A stretch of DNA of 64,000 nucleotides from Pantoea sp. Mb-10 (GTDB lineage Bacteria > Pseudomonadota > Gammaproteobacteria > Enterobacterales > Enterobacteriaceae). The stretch's first letter is position 1, and each line of letters begins with the position of its first letter. The notes under the pieces were generated by a model that worked only from the letters and a program-made list of their open reading frames with translations, had not been told where the DNA came from and searched no databases. The DNA lies in assembly GCF_021272205.1 (NCBI RefSeq), contig NZ_JAJSDX010000001.1:434001-498000 (forward strand). The letters are read 5' to 3'. A program made the position numbers and the translations under genes. Below are positions 55,997-64,000 of the stretch, in pieces.

Positions 55997-58900
55997 ATGG
56001 CTAAGTTCTTTATCGATCGCCCCATTTTCGCCTGGGTACTCGCCATCATTATCATGCTGGCCGGTGCGCTATCGATTCTCAAACTGCCGATTGAGCAATA
56101 CCCTAACGTTGCTCCTCCGGCGGTGGAAATTCAGGCGTCTTATCCGGGTGCAGATGCAAAAACGTTACAGGATTCGGTAACCCAGGTTATCGAACAAAAC
56201 ATGAACGGCATTGATGGACTGATGTATATGTCCTCAAGCAGTGACTCATCCGGTACGTTAACGCTCACCCTGACCTTCCAATCGGGTACGGATGCGGATA
56301 TCGCGCAGGTTCAGGTGCAGAACAAACTGCAGCTGGCCATGCCGCTGCTGCCGCAGGAAGTGCAACAGCAAGGGATCCAGGTTAAAAAATCCTCCAGCAG
56401 CTTCCTGATGGTGGCGGGTTTTGTGAGTGACGACGGCAGCATGACGCAGAACGACATTGCGGACTACGTTGCTTCGAACATCAAAGATCCCATCAGCCGT
56501 ACGCCGGGCGTCGGTGATACGCAAGTGTTTGGCGCGCAGTACGCGATGCGCATCTGGCTTGACCCGCACAAGCTGAATAACTATCAGCTGACGCCGGTTG
56601 ACGTGATCAACGCGCTGAAAACCCAGAACACCCAAGTGGCCGCCGGTCAGTTGGGCGGCACGCCGCCGGTTCCGGGCCAGCAGCTGAATGCGTCAATCAT
56701 TGCGCAGACCCGCCTCACCAGTACCGATGAGTTCGGCAATATTATGCTGAAGGTCAACCAGGATGGCTCACAGGTACGCTTGCGCGACGTGGCGAAAGTT
56801 GAACTCGGCGGTGAGAACTACGAGATCATCGCGCGCTACAACGGCAAGCCCGCTTCCGGTATCGGCATCAAGCTCGCCACCGGGGCCAACGCGTTGGATA
56901 CCGCCAAGGCGGTGAAAGCCGAACTGGGCAAGCTTGAGCCCTTCTTCCCCTCCGGCATGAAAACCGTCTATCCGTACGACACCACGCCGTTTGTTAAGAT
57001 CTCCATCTTCGAGGTAGTGAAGACGCTGTTCGAAGCGATTGTGCTGGTGTTCCTGGTGATGTACCTGTTCCTGCAGAACTTCCGCGCGACGCTGATTCCT
57101 ACCATTGCGGTGCCGGTTGTTCTGCTCGGTACCTTTGCGGTCATCAGCGCCTTTGGCTACTCGATCAACACGCTTACCATGTTCGGGATGGTGCTGGCCA
57201 TCGGCCTGCTGGTGGATGATGCGATCGTGGTGGTGGAGAACGTTGAACGCGTCATGGCCGAAGAGGGCCTGCCGCCTAAAGAGGCGACTCGGCGTTCGAT
57301 GGAGCAGATTCAGGGCGCGCTGGTGGGTATCGCGCTGGTGCTGTCGGCGGTGTTTATTCCGATGGCGTTCTTCGGCGGCTCAACGGGCGTGATTTATCGT
57401 CAGTTCTCCATCACGATCGTTTCGGCGATGGCGCTGTCGGTGCTGGTTGCGCTGATCCTGACCCCTGCCCTGTGCGCCACGCTGCTGAAGCCAGTGGAAA
57501 AAGGCAGCCACGGTAAAACCACCGGTTTCTTCGGCTGGTTCAACCGTCTGTTTGATAAAAGTACCAACCACTATGTTGACAGCGTAGGCCATATCATTCG
57601 CAGCACTGGCCGCTATCTGCTGATCTATTTTGTGATTGTGGTCGGCATGGCGTTCCTGTTTATGCGTCTTCCCAGTTCGTTCCTGCCTGAAGAAGATCAG
57701 GGACTGCTACTGGCGCAGGCGCAGCTGCCGGCAGGCGCAACGCAAGAGCGCACGCAGAAAGTGCTGGATCAGGTAACGGATTACTTCCTGCACAAAGAAA
57801 AAGACAGCGTTAACTCCGTGTTTACCGTTAACGGCTTTGGTTTTGCCGGACGTGGGCAGAACACCGGTATCGCGTTTGTTAGCCTGAAACCGTGGGACGA
57901 GCGCAGCGACGCCAATCTCAAGGTGCCGGCGATTGCCGGACGCGCCATGCAGGCACTGGGCCAGATCAAAGATGCGATGGTCTTCCCCTTCAACCTGCCG
58001 GCAATCATCGAACTGGGTAATGCCACCGGCTTCGACTTCATGCTGACCGATCAGGGCAACCTGGGGCACGACAAGCTCACCGCTGCGCGTAATCAGCTGT
58101 TTGGCATGATTGCCCAACATCCGGATACGCTGGTTGGGGTGCGTCCAAACGGCATGGAAGATACGCCGCAGTACAAACTGATTATCGATCAGGAAAAAGC
58201 GCAGGCGCTCGGCGTCTCCCTGTCGGATATCAATACCACGCTGGCTGCGGGCTGGGGCGGCTCTTACGTCAACGACTTCATTGACCGCGGTCGCGTGAAG
58301 AAGGTGTACGTGATGGGACAAGCCGACTCTCGTATGCTGCCGGATGACATCAGCAAGTGGTTTGTTCGCAACAGCGCAGGCACCATGGTGCCCTTCTCCG
58401 CCTTCTCGTCGGCGAAGTGGCAGTATGGCTCTCCGCGTCTGGAGCGTTATAACGGCTTACCGTCCATGGAGATTTTAGGTCAGGCGGCACCGGGCAAGAG
58501 CTCGGGGGATGCCATGAATCTGATGGAGCAGCTGGCTGGGAAATTACCGGCGGGGATCGGCTATGACTGGACCGGCATGTCCTATCAAGAGCGTCTCTCT
58601 GGCAACCAGGCCCCGGCGCTCTATGCGATCTCGCTGATCGTGGTCTTCCTGTGCCTGGCCGCGCTGTATGAAAGCTGGTCGATTCCTTTCTCGGTCATGC
58701 TGGTGGTGCCGCTGGGTGTTATCGGTGCCTTGATCTTCACCACGCTGCGCGGGTTAAGCAATGACGTCTACTTCGTGGTTGGGCTGTTGACCACCATCGG
58801 CTTGTCGGCGAAAAACGCCATCCTGATCGTCGAATTCGCCAAGGATTTGATGGAGAAAGAAGGCAAAGGCTTGGTGGAGTCTACGCTCGAAGCGTCGCGT

Positions 58901-59146
58901 ATGCGTCTGCGTCCGATCCTGATGACCTCACTCGCCTTTATTCTGGGCGTGTTGCCGCTGGCAATCAGCACAGGCGCCGGTTCTGGTGCGCAAAATGCCG
59001 TAGGCACCGGTGTGATGGGCGGCATGGTTACCGCCACCGCGCTGGCCATCTTCTTTGTGCCGGTGTTCTTTGTGGTGGTGCGCCGTCGCTTCGGCAAACA
59101 TAAAGCTGAGATTGAGCACGGTCATCCAACCGAACAGAAACACTAA
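55997..59146 (+). CDS. acrB: AcrB, RND multidrug efflux transporter
   Basis: 1049 residues, as in E. coli. Twelve helices with two large periplasmic loops. The proton-relay aspartates are in [16 protein letters not shown], with the conserved lysine in [16 protein letters not shown]. The N-terminus [14 protein letters not shown] is that of HAE1 pumps. It exports bile salts, dyes and antibiotics using the proton gradient, with AcrA and TolC. A strong terminator follows. Confidence 0.98.
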   Translation: MAKFFIDRPIFAWVLAIIIMLAGALSILKLPIEQYPNVAPPAVEIQASYPGADAKTLQDSVTQVIEQNMNGIDGLMYMSSSSDSSGTLTLTLTFQSGTDADIAQVQVQNKLQLAMPLLPQEVQQQGIQVKKSSSSFLMVAGFVSDDGSMTQNDIADYVASNIKDPISRTPGVGDTQVFGAQYAMRIWLDPHKLNNYQLTPVDVINALKTQNTQVAAGQLGGTPPVPGQQLNASIIAQTRLTSTDEFGNIMLKVNQDGSQVRLRDVAKVELGGENYEIIARYNGKPASGIGIKLATGANALDTAKAVKAELGKLEPFFPSGMKTVYPYDTTPFVKISIFEVVKTLFEAIVLVFLVMYLFLQNFRATLIPTIAVPVVLLGTFAVISAFGYSINTLTMFGMVLAIGLLVDDAIVVVENVERVMAEEGLPPKEATRRSMEQIQGALVGIALVLSAVFIPMAFFGGSTGVIYRQFSITIVSAMALSVLVALILTPALCATLLKPVEKGSHGKTTGFFGWFNRLFDKSTNHYVDSVGHIIRSTGRYLLIYFVIVVGMAFLFMRLPSSFLPEEDQGLLLAQAQLPAGATQERTQKVLDQVTDYFLHKEKDSVNSVFTVNGFGFAGRGQNTGIAFVSLKPWDERSDANLKVPAIAGRAMQALGQIKDAMVFPFNLPAIIELGNATGFDFMLTDQGNLGHDKLTAARNQLFGMIAQHPDTLVGVRPNGMEDTPQYKLIIDQEKAQALGVSLSDINTTLAAGWGGSYVNDFIDRGRVKKVYVMGQADSRMLPDDISKWFVRNSAGTMVPFSAFSSAKWQYGSPRLERYNGLPSMEILGQAAPGKSSGDAMNLMEQLAGKLPAGIGYDWTGMSYQERLSGNQAPALYAISLIVVFLCLAALYESWSIPFSVMLVVPLGVIGALIFTTLRGLSNDVYFVVGLLTTIGLSAKNAILIVEFAKDLMEKEGKGLVESTLEASRMRLRPILMTSLAFILGVLPLAISTGAGSGAQNAVGTGVMGGMVTATALAIFFVPVFFVVVRRRFGKHKAEIEHGHPTEQKH

Positions 59147-59158
59147 GTAAATCCTGTC

Positions 59159-59185
59159 AAAAGGCCGCTGATGCGGCCTTTTTTA
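59159..59185 (+). terminator. Terminator of acrAB
   Basis: AAGGCCGC/GCGGCCTT with a four-base loop and a T-run, 13 bases after the acrB stop. Confidence 0.92.
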
Positions 59186-59243
59186 TGTCTGCGGTTTAGC
59201 ACGCAGTGAGCATTGCAATCCACACGCGTGCAGTTTATGATTG

Positions 59244-59258
59244 TGTTATATTATAACA
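59244..59258. promoter_or_regulatory. Zur box upstream of ykgM-ykgO
   Basis: TGTTATATTATAACA, a perfect palindrome matching the core of the Zur consensus (TGTTATA-N-TATAACA), 17 bases before ykgM. It predicts repression when zinc is plentiful. Confidence 0.9.
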
Positions 59259-59275
59259 TTACATAGGCAGAGAGT

Positions 59276-59533
59276 ATGAAACCTGATATCCACCCCCACT
59301 ATCGCCCCGTGGTGTTCCACGACACCGCAGCAGACGCCTATTTCAAAATTGGCTCAACCATCAAAACCGAGCGCACCATTGAGTATGAAGGCGAAGTATT
59401 GCCTTACGTCACGCTGGATGTGTCGTCAAAATCGCACGTGTATTACACCGGCAAACAGAAAGAATTTGCCAAAGAAGGCAGCGCTGCGCGCTTCAACAAA
59501 CGTTACGGCACATTCTTTACGCGCAATAAGTAA
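59276..59533 (+). CDS. ykgM: YkgM (RpmE2), zinc-independent ribosomal protein L31 type B
   Basis: An 85-residue type B (C-minus) L31 lacking the CxxC zinc ribbon of RpmE; it begins [16 protein letters not shown] and ends [10 protein letters not shown]. It replaces zinc-binding L31 in zinc starvation so that the metal can be reused. A Zur box overlaps its promoter region, and ykgO follows 14 bases on. Confidence 0.97.
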   Translation: MKPDIHPHYRPVVFHDTAADAYFKIGSTIKTERTIEYEGEVLPYVTLDVSSKSHVYYTGKQKEFAKEGSAARFNKRYGTFFTRNK

Positions 59534-59547
59534 AAGGAGAATTTTCC

Positions 59548-59688
59548 ATGCAGGTACTGAGCTCATTACGATCGGCGAAGATGCGCCACAAAGATTGCAA
59601 AGTGGTGCGTCGCAAGGGCCGTATTTATGTGATTTGTAAAACCAATCCGCGTTTCAAAGCGGTTCAGGGAAGAAAAAAGAAAAGATAA
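59548..59688 (+). CDS. ykgO: YkgO (RpmJ2), zinc-independent ribosomal protein L36 paralogue
   Basis: 46 residues: [17 protein letters not shown] then [19 protein letters not shown] and a GRKKKR tail, matching E. coli YkgO. The zinc-binding C-C-C-H set of RpmJ is incomplete. AAAAGGAGA precedes the ATG. It shares the Zur-controlled transcript with ykgM and swaps into ribosomes when zinc is scarce. Confidence 0.95.
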   Translation: MQVLSSLRSAKMRHKDCKVVRRKGRIYVICKTNPRFKAVQGRKKKR

Positions 59689-59705
59689 ATCTGTGTCGTG
59701 ATCTA

Positions 59706-59734
59706 TTGGCCGGGCCTCTGCCCGGCCTTTTTTT
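59706..59734 (+). terminator. Terminator of ykgM-ykgO
   Basis: GGCCGGGC/GCCCGGCC stem, four-base loop, seven-base T-run. The T-run overlaps the stop codon of the convergent metal-binding protein gene. Confidence 0.92.
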
Positions 59735-60611
59735 ATTTCATGCTGTGCAGCATCACGTCCACGTTGTGTTTAAAGGCGGCAACATAGGTGGGTGCTGGGC
59801 CGTTGGCGTCGGACAACGCCTCAGGGTACAGTTCGCCGCCGGGCTGTGCCGCGGTTTCGCTGGCAATCTGCTTCACCAAACGCGGGTCGGTCTGATTTTC
59901 CATAAAGTAGGTGTGAATGTGCTCAGCCTTAAGCTGCTTAATCAAGGCAGCCACGTCTGTTGCGCTGGCTTCTGCTTCCGTTGAAAAGCCGACCGGAGCC
60001 AGGAAGCTCACGTGATAACGCTGACCAAAGTAGCCAAACGCATCGTGGCTGGTGAGCACTTTCCGCTTGTCCTCTGGGATCGCGGCGAAGGCATTTTTGG
60101 CCCACGCATCCAGCTTTTGCAGCTGTTGAATGTAGTTTTCACCGCGTTTACGGATATCGGCCGCATCATCAGGATCGGCTTTAATTAGCGCTTTCATGAC
60201 GTTTCTCGCATAGATTTCGCCATTGTGCATACTGTTCCATGCATGAGGATCGGTCACGGTTTTGCCCTCTTCCTCCATGCTTCGCGTGCTGATTCCCTTT
60301 GATGCTGTCACAAGGGTGCCTTTGTAACCCGACGCGGCAATCAGGCGGTCCATCCAGCCCTCCAGCCCCAGCCCGCTAACAAAAACCACGTCGGCCTTTG
60401 CCAGCGCTTCGCTGTCCTGCGGCGTCGGTTCAAACGTGTGCGGATCGCCATTCGGCCCCACCAGCGATTTCACTTTGACGTGATCGCCCCCGACTTGCTG
60501 CACAATGTCGGCCAGCACGGTAAAACTGGCAACGGCATCGACCGTTTTTGCCAGCGTCAGCGGACTGACAAAGAGCGTGGCAACCGCCACCCCGGTAAAT
60601 AATGTTTTCAT
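59733..60611 (-). CDS. Zinc/manganese ABC transporter periplasmic binding protein (cluster A-I)
   Basis: 292 residues with a signal peptide (cleaved about LTLA-KT, residue 21). Metal-binding histidines are at H58 (GDPHTFEPTP), H123 (DPHAWNS) and H189 (SHDAFGYF), with an acidic fourth ligand expected near the C-terminus. The His-rich loop of ZnuA is absent. AAAGGGGATAGCA precedes the ATG. Third gene of the operon after the ATPase and permease. Zinc is favoured because Zur-like boxes flank the cluster, but manganese cannot be excluded from the protein alone. Confidence 0.88.
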   Translation of the reverse strand: MKTLFTGVAVATLFVSPLTLAKTVDAVASFTVLADIVQQVGGDHVKVKSLVGPNGDPHTFEPTPQDSEALAKADVVFVSGLGLEGWMDRLIAASGYKGTLVTASKGISTRSMEEEGKTVTDPHAWNSMHNGEIYARNVMKALIKADPDDAADIRKRGENYIQQLQKLDAWAKNAFAAIPEDKRKVLTSHDAFGYFGQRYHVSFLAPVGFSTEAEASATDVAALIKQLKAEHIHTYFMENQTDPRLVKQIASETAAQPGGELYPEALSDANGPAPTYVAAFKHNVDVMLHSMK

Positions 60612-60643
60612 TGCTATCCCCTTTTCATTTCATTATCGACTCA

Positions 60644-61483
60644 TTATCGACGGCGCAACAGGCCGCCACACGGCCCGACCGCTACTGAGATTAAAAACAG
60701 TACGGCGGCGCTGAGCACCACAGACGGCCCCGCAGGCAACGCGCAGTTCCAAGAAATCATGAGTCCAGCCAGCGCGGCAAACAGTGCCAGCAGCATGGCA
60801 ATACCCAGCACCCAAGCCAGATGACGACTCCAAAAACGTGCGCTGGTGGCAGGCAGCATCATCAAGCCCACGGACATTAACGTGCCCAGTACCTGGAAAC
60901 CGGCGACCAGATTAAGGACCACCAGCATCAGAAAAATGCCGTGCACCAGCGGCGCGCTCCATTTACCCTGGGCGCGCAGGAAATCCGCATCAAATGCATC
61001 GATCACCAAGGGCCGATAGATGATCGCCAGCATGATTAACGTGAACGCGGCGATGCCCCCTACCAGCAACAGTGCCGCATTGTCGACCGCCAGCAGCGAG
61101 CCAAACAGCACGTGAAGGAGATCGACACTGGATCCGCGCAGAGAGACCAGCGTGACGCCGAGCGCCAGCGATCCCAAATAGAAGCCCGAAAAACTGGCGT
61201 CCTCTTTAAGCGGGGTGTAACGACTGACGGCACCAGAAAGCAGCGCTACCGCCAAGCCGGCTATCAGCCCGCCGATGCCCATCGCCACCAGTGACAAACC
61301 TGAAATCAGGTACCCCATCGCGGCACCGGGCAGTACCGCATGGGATAGAGCATCTCCCACCAGGCTCATGCGGCGCAGCGAGAGAAACACACCGAGCGGC
61401 GTGGCGCTTAGCGCAAGCGCCAGACACGCCACCAGCGCGTGCCGCATAAAACCAAACTCGATAAACGGTTGCAGTAACGTCAC
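60644..61483 (-). CDS. Metal ABC transporter permease (ZnuB-like)
   Basis: A 279-residue ABC-3 family permease with about eight helices. The cytoplasmic ATPase-contact segment (SLRRMSLVGDALSHAVLPG) and the DAFDADFLRAQGK loop are conserved. Its start overlaps the ATPase stop (ATGA). It forms the channel for the zinc or manganese captured by the binding protein encoded just downstream. Confidence 0.9.
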   Translation of the reverse strand: MTLLQPFIEFGFMRHALVACLALALSATPLGVFLSLRRMSLVGDALSHAVLPGAAMGYLISGLSLVAMGIGGLIAGLAVALLSGAVSRYTPLKEDASFSGFYLGSLALGVTLVSLRGSSVDLLHVLFGSLLAVDNAALLLVGGIAAFTLIMLAIIYRPLVIDAFDADFLRAQGKWSAPLVHGIFLMLVVLNLVAGFQVLGTLMSVGLMMLPATSARFWSRHLAWVLGIAMLLALFAALAGLMISWNCALPAGPSVVLSAAVLFLISVAVGPCGGLLRRR

Positions 61484-62133
61484 GAGGCCACCTGATGCAA
61501 GCGCGGTGCCGAGGAACAGGCTGCGTCCAGCGACAGCACGTCACGGAAATAGCGCGCCACCAAAGGACGATCGTGGAGCACCACCAGCAGCGTCATGCCC
61601 GCCCGCTGCTGCTGTTCGAGAATCGACATCAACAGCGTGACGGTTGGGGTATCAATGCCGTTAAACGGCTCATCCAGCAGCCAGATTTTGCTGTGTTGCA
61701 CCAGCAGGCGGGCAAACAGCACGCGTTGGAGCTGTCCGCCGGAAAGGGTCGCGGGCTGAGCATCCGCAAATGGGCGCATCTGCACCGCATCAAGCGCCGC
61801 CGCAATCTCCTGACGCAGCGTGCGATTAATGGCGCCAAACCAACCGCAGCGCGACCAACAGCCCATCGCGACAAGCTCATATACCGTTAGCGGAAAGCGC
61901 GTTTCCAGTTCGCTGCGCTGTGGTAACCAGCCAATCTCTTTCTGCGCGGCTCCCAAGGTGCAGGTACCTGCCACCGGTGGGATCAGGCCCGCGATAGTCT
62001 TGAGTAAGGTGGATTTGCCCGTGCCGTTGGCCCCTACCAATGCGGTCATGCTTCCGGCAGCAAGGGAGGCAGAAATGAGAGGCGTCACCGGCGTTTCACG
62101 ATAGCCGCCCTGTAACTGGTTGAGTGCGATCAT
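61480..62133 (-). CDS. Metal ABC transporter ATPase (ZnuC-like)
   Basis: A 217-residue ATPase: Walker A GANGTGKST, Q-loop WLPQRSELE, signature LSGGQLQRVLFARLL, Walker B IWLLDEPFNGID and H-loop VVLHDRPL. The start is ATG 62133, which overlaps the stop of a 34-codon ORF (ATGA); an in-frame extension to 62265 would read through that ORF and the Zur box and is rejected. The start has only a weak ribosome-binding site, so translation may depend on coupling to the small ORF. Confidence 0.9.
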   Translation of the reverse strand: MIALNQLQGGYRETPVTPLISASLAAGSMTALVGANGTGKSTLLKTIAGLIPPVAGTCTLGAAQKEIGWLPQRSELETRFPLTVYELVAMGCWSRCGWFGAINRTLRQEIAAALDAVQMRPFADAQPATLSGGQLQRVLFARLLVQHSKIWLLDEPFNGIDTPTVTLLMSILEQQQRAGMTLLVVLHDRPLVARYFRDVLSLDAACSSAPRLHQVAS

Positions 62134-62234
62134 GCGTGGATCCCCCAGCCAATGGCCAACCCCAGCAGGCTGATAAGCAGCAGCGCGATAAGCAAGCGTC
62201 CGCTTAAGGAAAGAAGTAAACCGCTGTAAGTCAT
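62130..62234 (-). CDS. 34-residue membrane leader protein of the zinc transporter operon (unannotated type)
   Basis: A frame from ATG 62234 to TGA 62130, overlapping the ATPase start as ATGA. After MTYSG it is almost entirely hydrophobic (residues 6-30, LLLSLSGRLLIALLL then ISLLGLAIGWG), ending in IHA: a single transmembrane helix. It begins 16 bases downstream of the Zur-like box, so it is the first possible gene of the operon. The ribosome-binding site is poor. No family is recognised. It may be a coupling leader or a small transporter subunit. Confidence 0.55.
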   Translation of the reverse strand: MTYSGLLLSLSGRLLIALLLISLLGLAIGWGIHA

Positions 62235-62248
62235 GAGAGGCACCAAAA

Positions 62249-62266
62249 ATGTTATAACATAACAAT
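62249..62266. promoter_or_regulatory. Zur-like box upstream of the zinc transporter operon
   Basis: TGTTATAACATAACA (62250-62264) matches the TGTTATA-N-TATAACA Zur core with one mismatch, and contains the perfect palindrome ATGTTATAACAT. It sits just before the small leader ORF. Confidence 0.8.
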
Positions 62267-62469
62267 AAGGATACCTGAAATGGCTCGCGATCCGCGCGGC
62301 AGAATGTGTATCAAAACTTAAATGGCAGGTATAGCGAGGCCGGTTTGCGCCAGCGGTGAACGAATGGCAAAACCCATTGCAGCGATTAAAAATTTGTGTA
62401 ATAGGTGGACTTGCTTTATCTCTTCACAAATTCAATGATAGAAGCCACTTCCTTTAAAAAGGATGCTTC

Positions 62470-62823
62470 ATGCGATCTATTATTCATTGTACCGTTAACG
62501 AGAATGAAGATGATTGCGCCGTGCTACGTGCAATCATTCAAGGGAATATTCTCAAAATAGCCGAAGCGCTCGCGGGTGATTTACAATGGTATGACCAGAA
62601 TGCCAAATTATCCGCAGAGAGCTTTAAGATTGTTTCCATTCAACCTCTAGGTAACAATAGATTTAAAATGCTTTATGATTTTCGGTGGGATTTATTTAAT
62701 GCCTGCCTGGATTTAAATGAAAGTGTGACACAGCGTGAGCAGGTTTCCTTCCAGGTTAAACAGGACGCGCTAGAGTTCGACGTGATTGACAACACGCGCC
62801 CCTCGCCTGCCGATGAATTGTAA
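62470..62823 (+). CDS. Hypothetical 117-residue protein upstream of tomB
   Basis: A soluble acidic protein with an A/T-rich coding sequence compared with its neighbours. It reads as an alpha/beta domain: MRSIIHCTVNENEDDCAVLRAIIQGN, DLQWYDQNAKLS, then a beta-like KMLYDFRWDLFNACLDLNE. No signal peptide or membrane segment. I do not recognise it. It stands 146 bases ahead of tomB and is not part of the E. coli layout, so it may be a lineage-specific insertion. Confidence 0.6.
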   Translation: MRSIIHCTVNENEDDCAVLRAIIQGNILKIAEALAGDLQWYDQNAKLSAESFKIVSIQPLGNNRFKMLYDFRWDLFNACLDLNESVTQREQVSFQVKQDALEFDVIDNTRPSPADEL

Positions 62824-62969
62824 TATTTGGTAATCGAGGTGAGCAAAGCTTATGAATGTGGATTATATTTAACTCGTCGCTAAATTGAATTTATTCGTGA
62901 TCGCTTCCTGGCCGCTTTTCCTAATCTCGCCGCGCCGCGGTAACCGTGCAAGCTATGGAGGGGAAAAAG

Positions 62970-63350
62970 ATGGACGAATACTCACCGAAACGGCATGATA
63001 TTGCCCAGCTTAAATTTCTGTGTGAGAACTTGTTCGACGAAAGTATGGCGACATTGACTGACAGTCATCACGGCTGGGTTAACGACCCCACTTCGGAAAA
63101 CAATTTACAGCTCAACGATTTGATTGAGCATATCGCTTCTTTCACAATGAATTACAAAATTAAGCACGTTGAAGATGAAGCGCTGATTGCGCAAATCGAT
63201 GAATATCTTGACGATACCTTTATGCTTTTCAGCAGCTATGGAATCAATACGCAAGATCTCCAGCGATGGCAACGTTCAGCAAAACGCTTATTTAACCTGT
63301 TTGCCGAAGAGTGCGCTTTTCTCCAACGACAACTCAGCCATTCCTTTTAG
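62970..63350 (+). CDS. tomB: TomB, biofilm/Hha-modulating antitoxin
   Basis: 126 residues, close to E. coli TomB for the first hundred (MDEYSPKRHDIAQLKFLCE, HGWVNDPTS, EQIDEYLDDTFMLFSSYGIN). It oxidises and destabilises the partner Hha and works as its antitoxin. A GGAGGGG site precedes the ATG; hha follows 24 bases later. The last 20 residues diverge from E. coli but keep a late cysteine (ECAFL). Confidence 0.95.
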   Translation: MDEYSPKRHDIAQLKFLCENLFDESMATLTDSHHGWVNDPTSENNLQLNDLIEHIASFTMNYKIKHVEDEALIAQIDEYLDDTFMLFSSYGINTQDLQRWQRSAKRLFNLFAEECAFLQRQLSHSF

Positions 63351-63374
63351 CATCAGAGTGAGACCGGTTTATTT

Positions 63375-63593
63375 ATGAGCAACCCAACCCTAACCAAAAC
63401 GGATTATTTGATGCGACTGCGCCGCTGTCGCTCAATCGACACCCTTGAGCGGGTGATCGAGAAAAATAAGTATGAATTACCCGATGATGAACTTGCGGTA
63501 TTTTATTCCGCAGCCGACCACCGTTTGGCCGAGCTCACCATGAACAAGCTGTATGACAAAGTGCCAGGTTCGGTCTGGAAGTACGTCCGCTGA
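63375..63593 (+). CDS. hha: Hha, haemolysin expression modulator (H-NS partner)
   Basis: 72 residues, nearly identical to E. coli Hha ([46 protein letters not shown]). It joins H-NS complexes to silence transferred genes and virulence functions. Second gene of the tomB-hha operon. Confidence 0.97.
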   Translation: MSNPTLTKTDYLMRLRRCRSIDTLERVIEKNKYELPDDELAVFYSAADHRLAELTMNKLYDKVPGSVWKYVR

Positions 63594-63683
63594 GTCTTTA
63601 AGACGACACCTTACGATCCCTTCATCCTGCGGCAAAGGAGTGCCCGCGCGGCGCTATCGTCTAAGAAATGTCGAGGCAGAAAT

Positions 63684-63797
63684 GGGTGGAGGCCCTGCCA
63701 GCTACATCCCGGCACACGCGTCGCCTGCTGCGGCTGCTTCCTTCCGGACCTGACCGAGTTCACAAGTTAGCGTTGCGGGAGAACCAACAGGGCCTCC
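63684..63797 (-). ncRNA. ffs: 4.5S RNA of the signal recognition particle
   Basis: A 114-base RNA on the minus strand. The long hairpin has paired ends (GGAGGCCCTGTTGG at the 5' side, CTGGCAGGGCCTCCACCC at the 3' side). The Ffh-binding loop GGTCAGGTCCGGAAGGAAGC is intact and the GTGCCGGGATGTAGC segment is conserved. It pairs with Ffh to target membrane proteins. Confidence 0.98.
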
Positions 63798-63828
63798 ATT
63801 GAAAAGCCCTCATTTCGAGAGCGCAGGC

Positions 63829-63857
63829 ATTATCGGGGAACCCCCTTTCAATTGCAA
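63829..63857 (-). promoter_or_regulatory. ffs promoter
   Basis: On the minus strand, -35 TTGCAA (63857-63852), a 17-base spacer and -10 GATAAT (63834-63829), followed by a G/C-rich discriminator. Transcription would start about 25 bases before the mature 5' end, as known for E. coli pre-4.5S RNA. Confidence 0.7.
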
Positions 63858-63945
63858 GCGCAGGCCAGACAACCGTTGTTTTCTTGAACAGAAGCCCAAA
63901 ACGCGAACGCATGTTACAGTTGCCTTTTACCCACAAGGAGCGTGC

Positions 63946-64000
63946 ATGCACGACGAAGGCAATTTTCCACACCGCGTCTGGCAGATTATTGCCGCCATCC
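63946..64000 (+). CDS. atl: Atl (YbaZ), alkyltransferase-like DNA-binding protein (3' truncated by window edge)
   Basis: Only 18 codons are inside the window: MHDEGNFPHRVWQIIAAI. The FPxRVWQI-AAI segment matches the start of the E. coli Atl domain, and the gene lies next to ffs in the same arrangement. Atl flips O6-alkylguanine lesions and flags them for nucleotide excision repair. ACAAGGAGCGTGC precedes the ATG. Confidence 0.75.
   Translation, partial: MHDEGNFPHRVWQIIAAI

Noticed and set aside
62134-62265. 44-codon extension of the zinc ABC ATPase
   Set aside because: It overlaps the Zur-like box and the 34-residue ORF in another frame; the ATPase domain begins naturally at 62133.

Overview
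The window is chromosomal DNA of a gamma-proteobacterium of the order Enterobacterales. Gene content and order follow two E. coli neighbourhoods: the lipB-lipA-tatE-cspE-pagP block, and a long colinear run from folD/argU through cysS, purEK, ybbP-tesA, copA, ushA, gsk-adk-htpG-recR-dnaX-apt and acrRAB to tomB-hha-ffs. These two blocks are joined here by a gntT/alcohol dehydrogenase/supH/sigma-factor segment. ybeF, crcB, ybcI and fsr are absent, and a LysR/PACE pair and a zinc ABC transporter are present. Together these suggest a non-Escherichia lineage, most likely Erwiniaceae (Pantoea, Erwinia or Mixta). That family-level placement is inference from memory of gene order, not a computed result.

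Layout. 1-4550: lipoate synthesis (lipB end, lipA), tatE, a nitrilase-family metabolite-repair enzyme, a GNAT acetyltransferase, cspE and pagP. 4550-5720: very small genes, including a 27-residue YohP homologue and a 60-residue zinc-ribbon protein. 5797-12850: gluconate permease gntT with tandem overlapping GntR operators, an Fe-type alcohol dehydrogenase, supH, an RcnB-like periplasmic protein, a DUF1272 protein, an AI-2E family permease and a histidine-rich membrane protein. 12880-14765: a fasciclin-domain protein, an ECF sigma factor and an anti-sigma factor, with a candidate ECF promoter. 14790-15112: argU tRNA-Arg beside a decayed tyrosine integrase. 15200-24370: a DUF1198 protein, folD-ybcJ, a 1864-residue toxin-like gene, then cysS.

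24577-39029: ppiB-lpxH, purE-purK under a PurR operator, the ybbA-ybbP ABC system divergent from and overlapping tesA, ybbO, cnoX, qmcA-ybbJ, cueR/copA with a CueR operator and a programmed frameshift site inside copA, ybaP, the sRNA gene chiX, and ybaK. 39026-54012: a LysR regulator divergent from a PACE efflux gene, ushA, ybaL, gsk, adk, htpG, recR-ybaB-dnaX (with the tau/gamma frameshift site), apt, ybaN, priC, a YeaQ-type membrane protein and rsmS. 54009-64000: acrR/acrAB with the AcrR palindrome, and a zinc-starvation cluster in which two Zur-like boxes flank ykgM-ykgO and a metal ABC transporter led by an unannotated 34-residue ORF. Then come an unrecognised gene, tomB-hha, 4.5S RNA (ffs) and the start of atl.

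The strongest candidate for a little-described system is the giant gene at 17232-22826. It has no signal peptide, a central hydrophobic stretch, and a C-terminal domain with the GxxH...E...GxxH pattern of the TIKI/TraB/EreA/PMT-C2 superfamily. It sits alone where E. coli carries ybcI, with no recognisable immunity, secretion or chaperone gene beside it.
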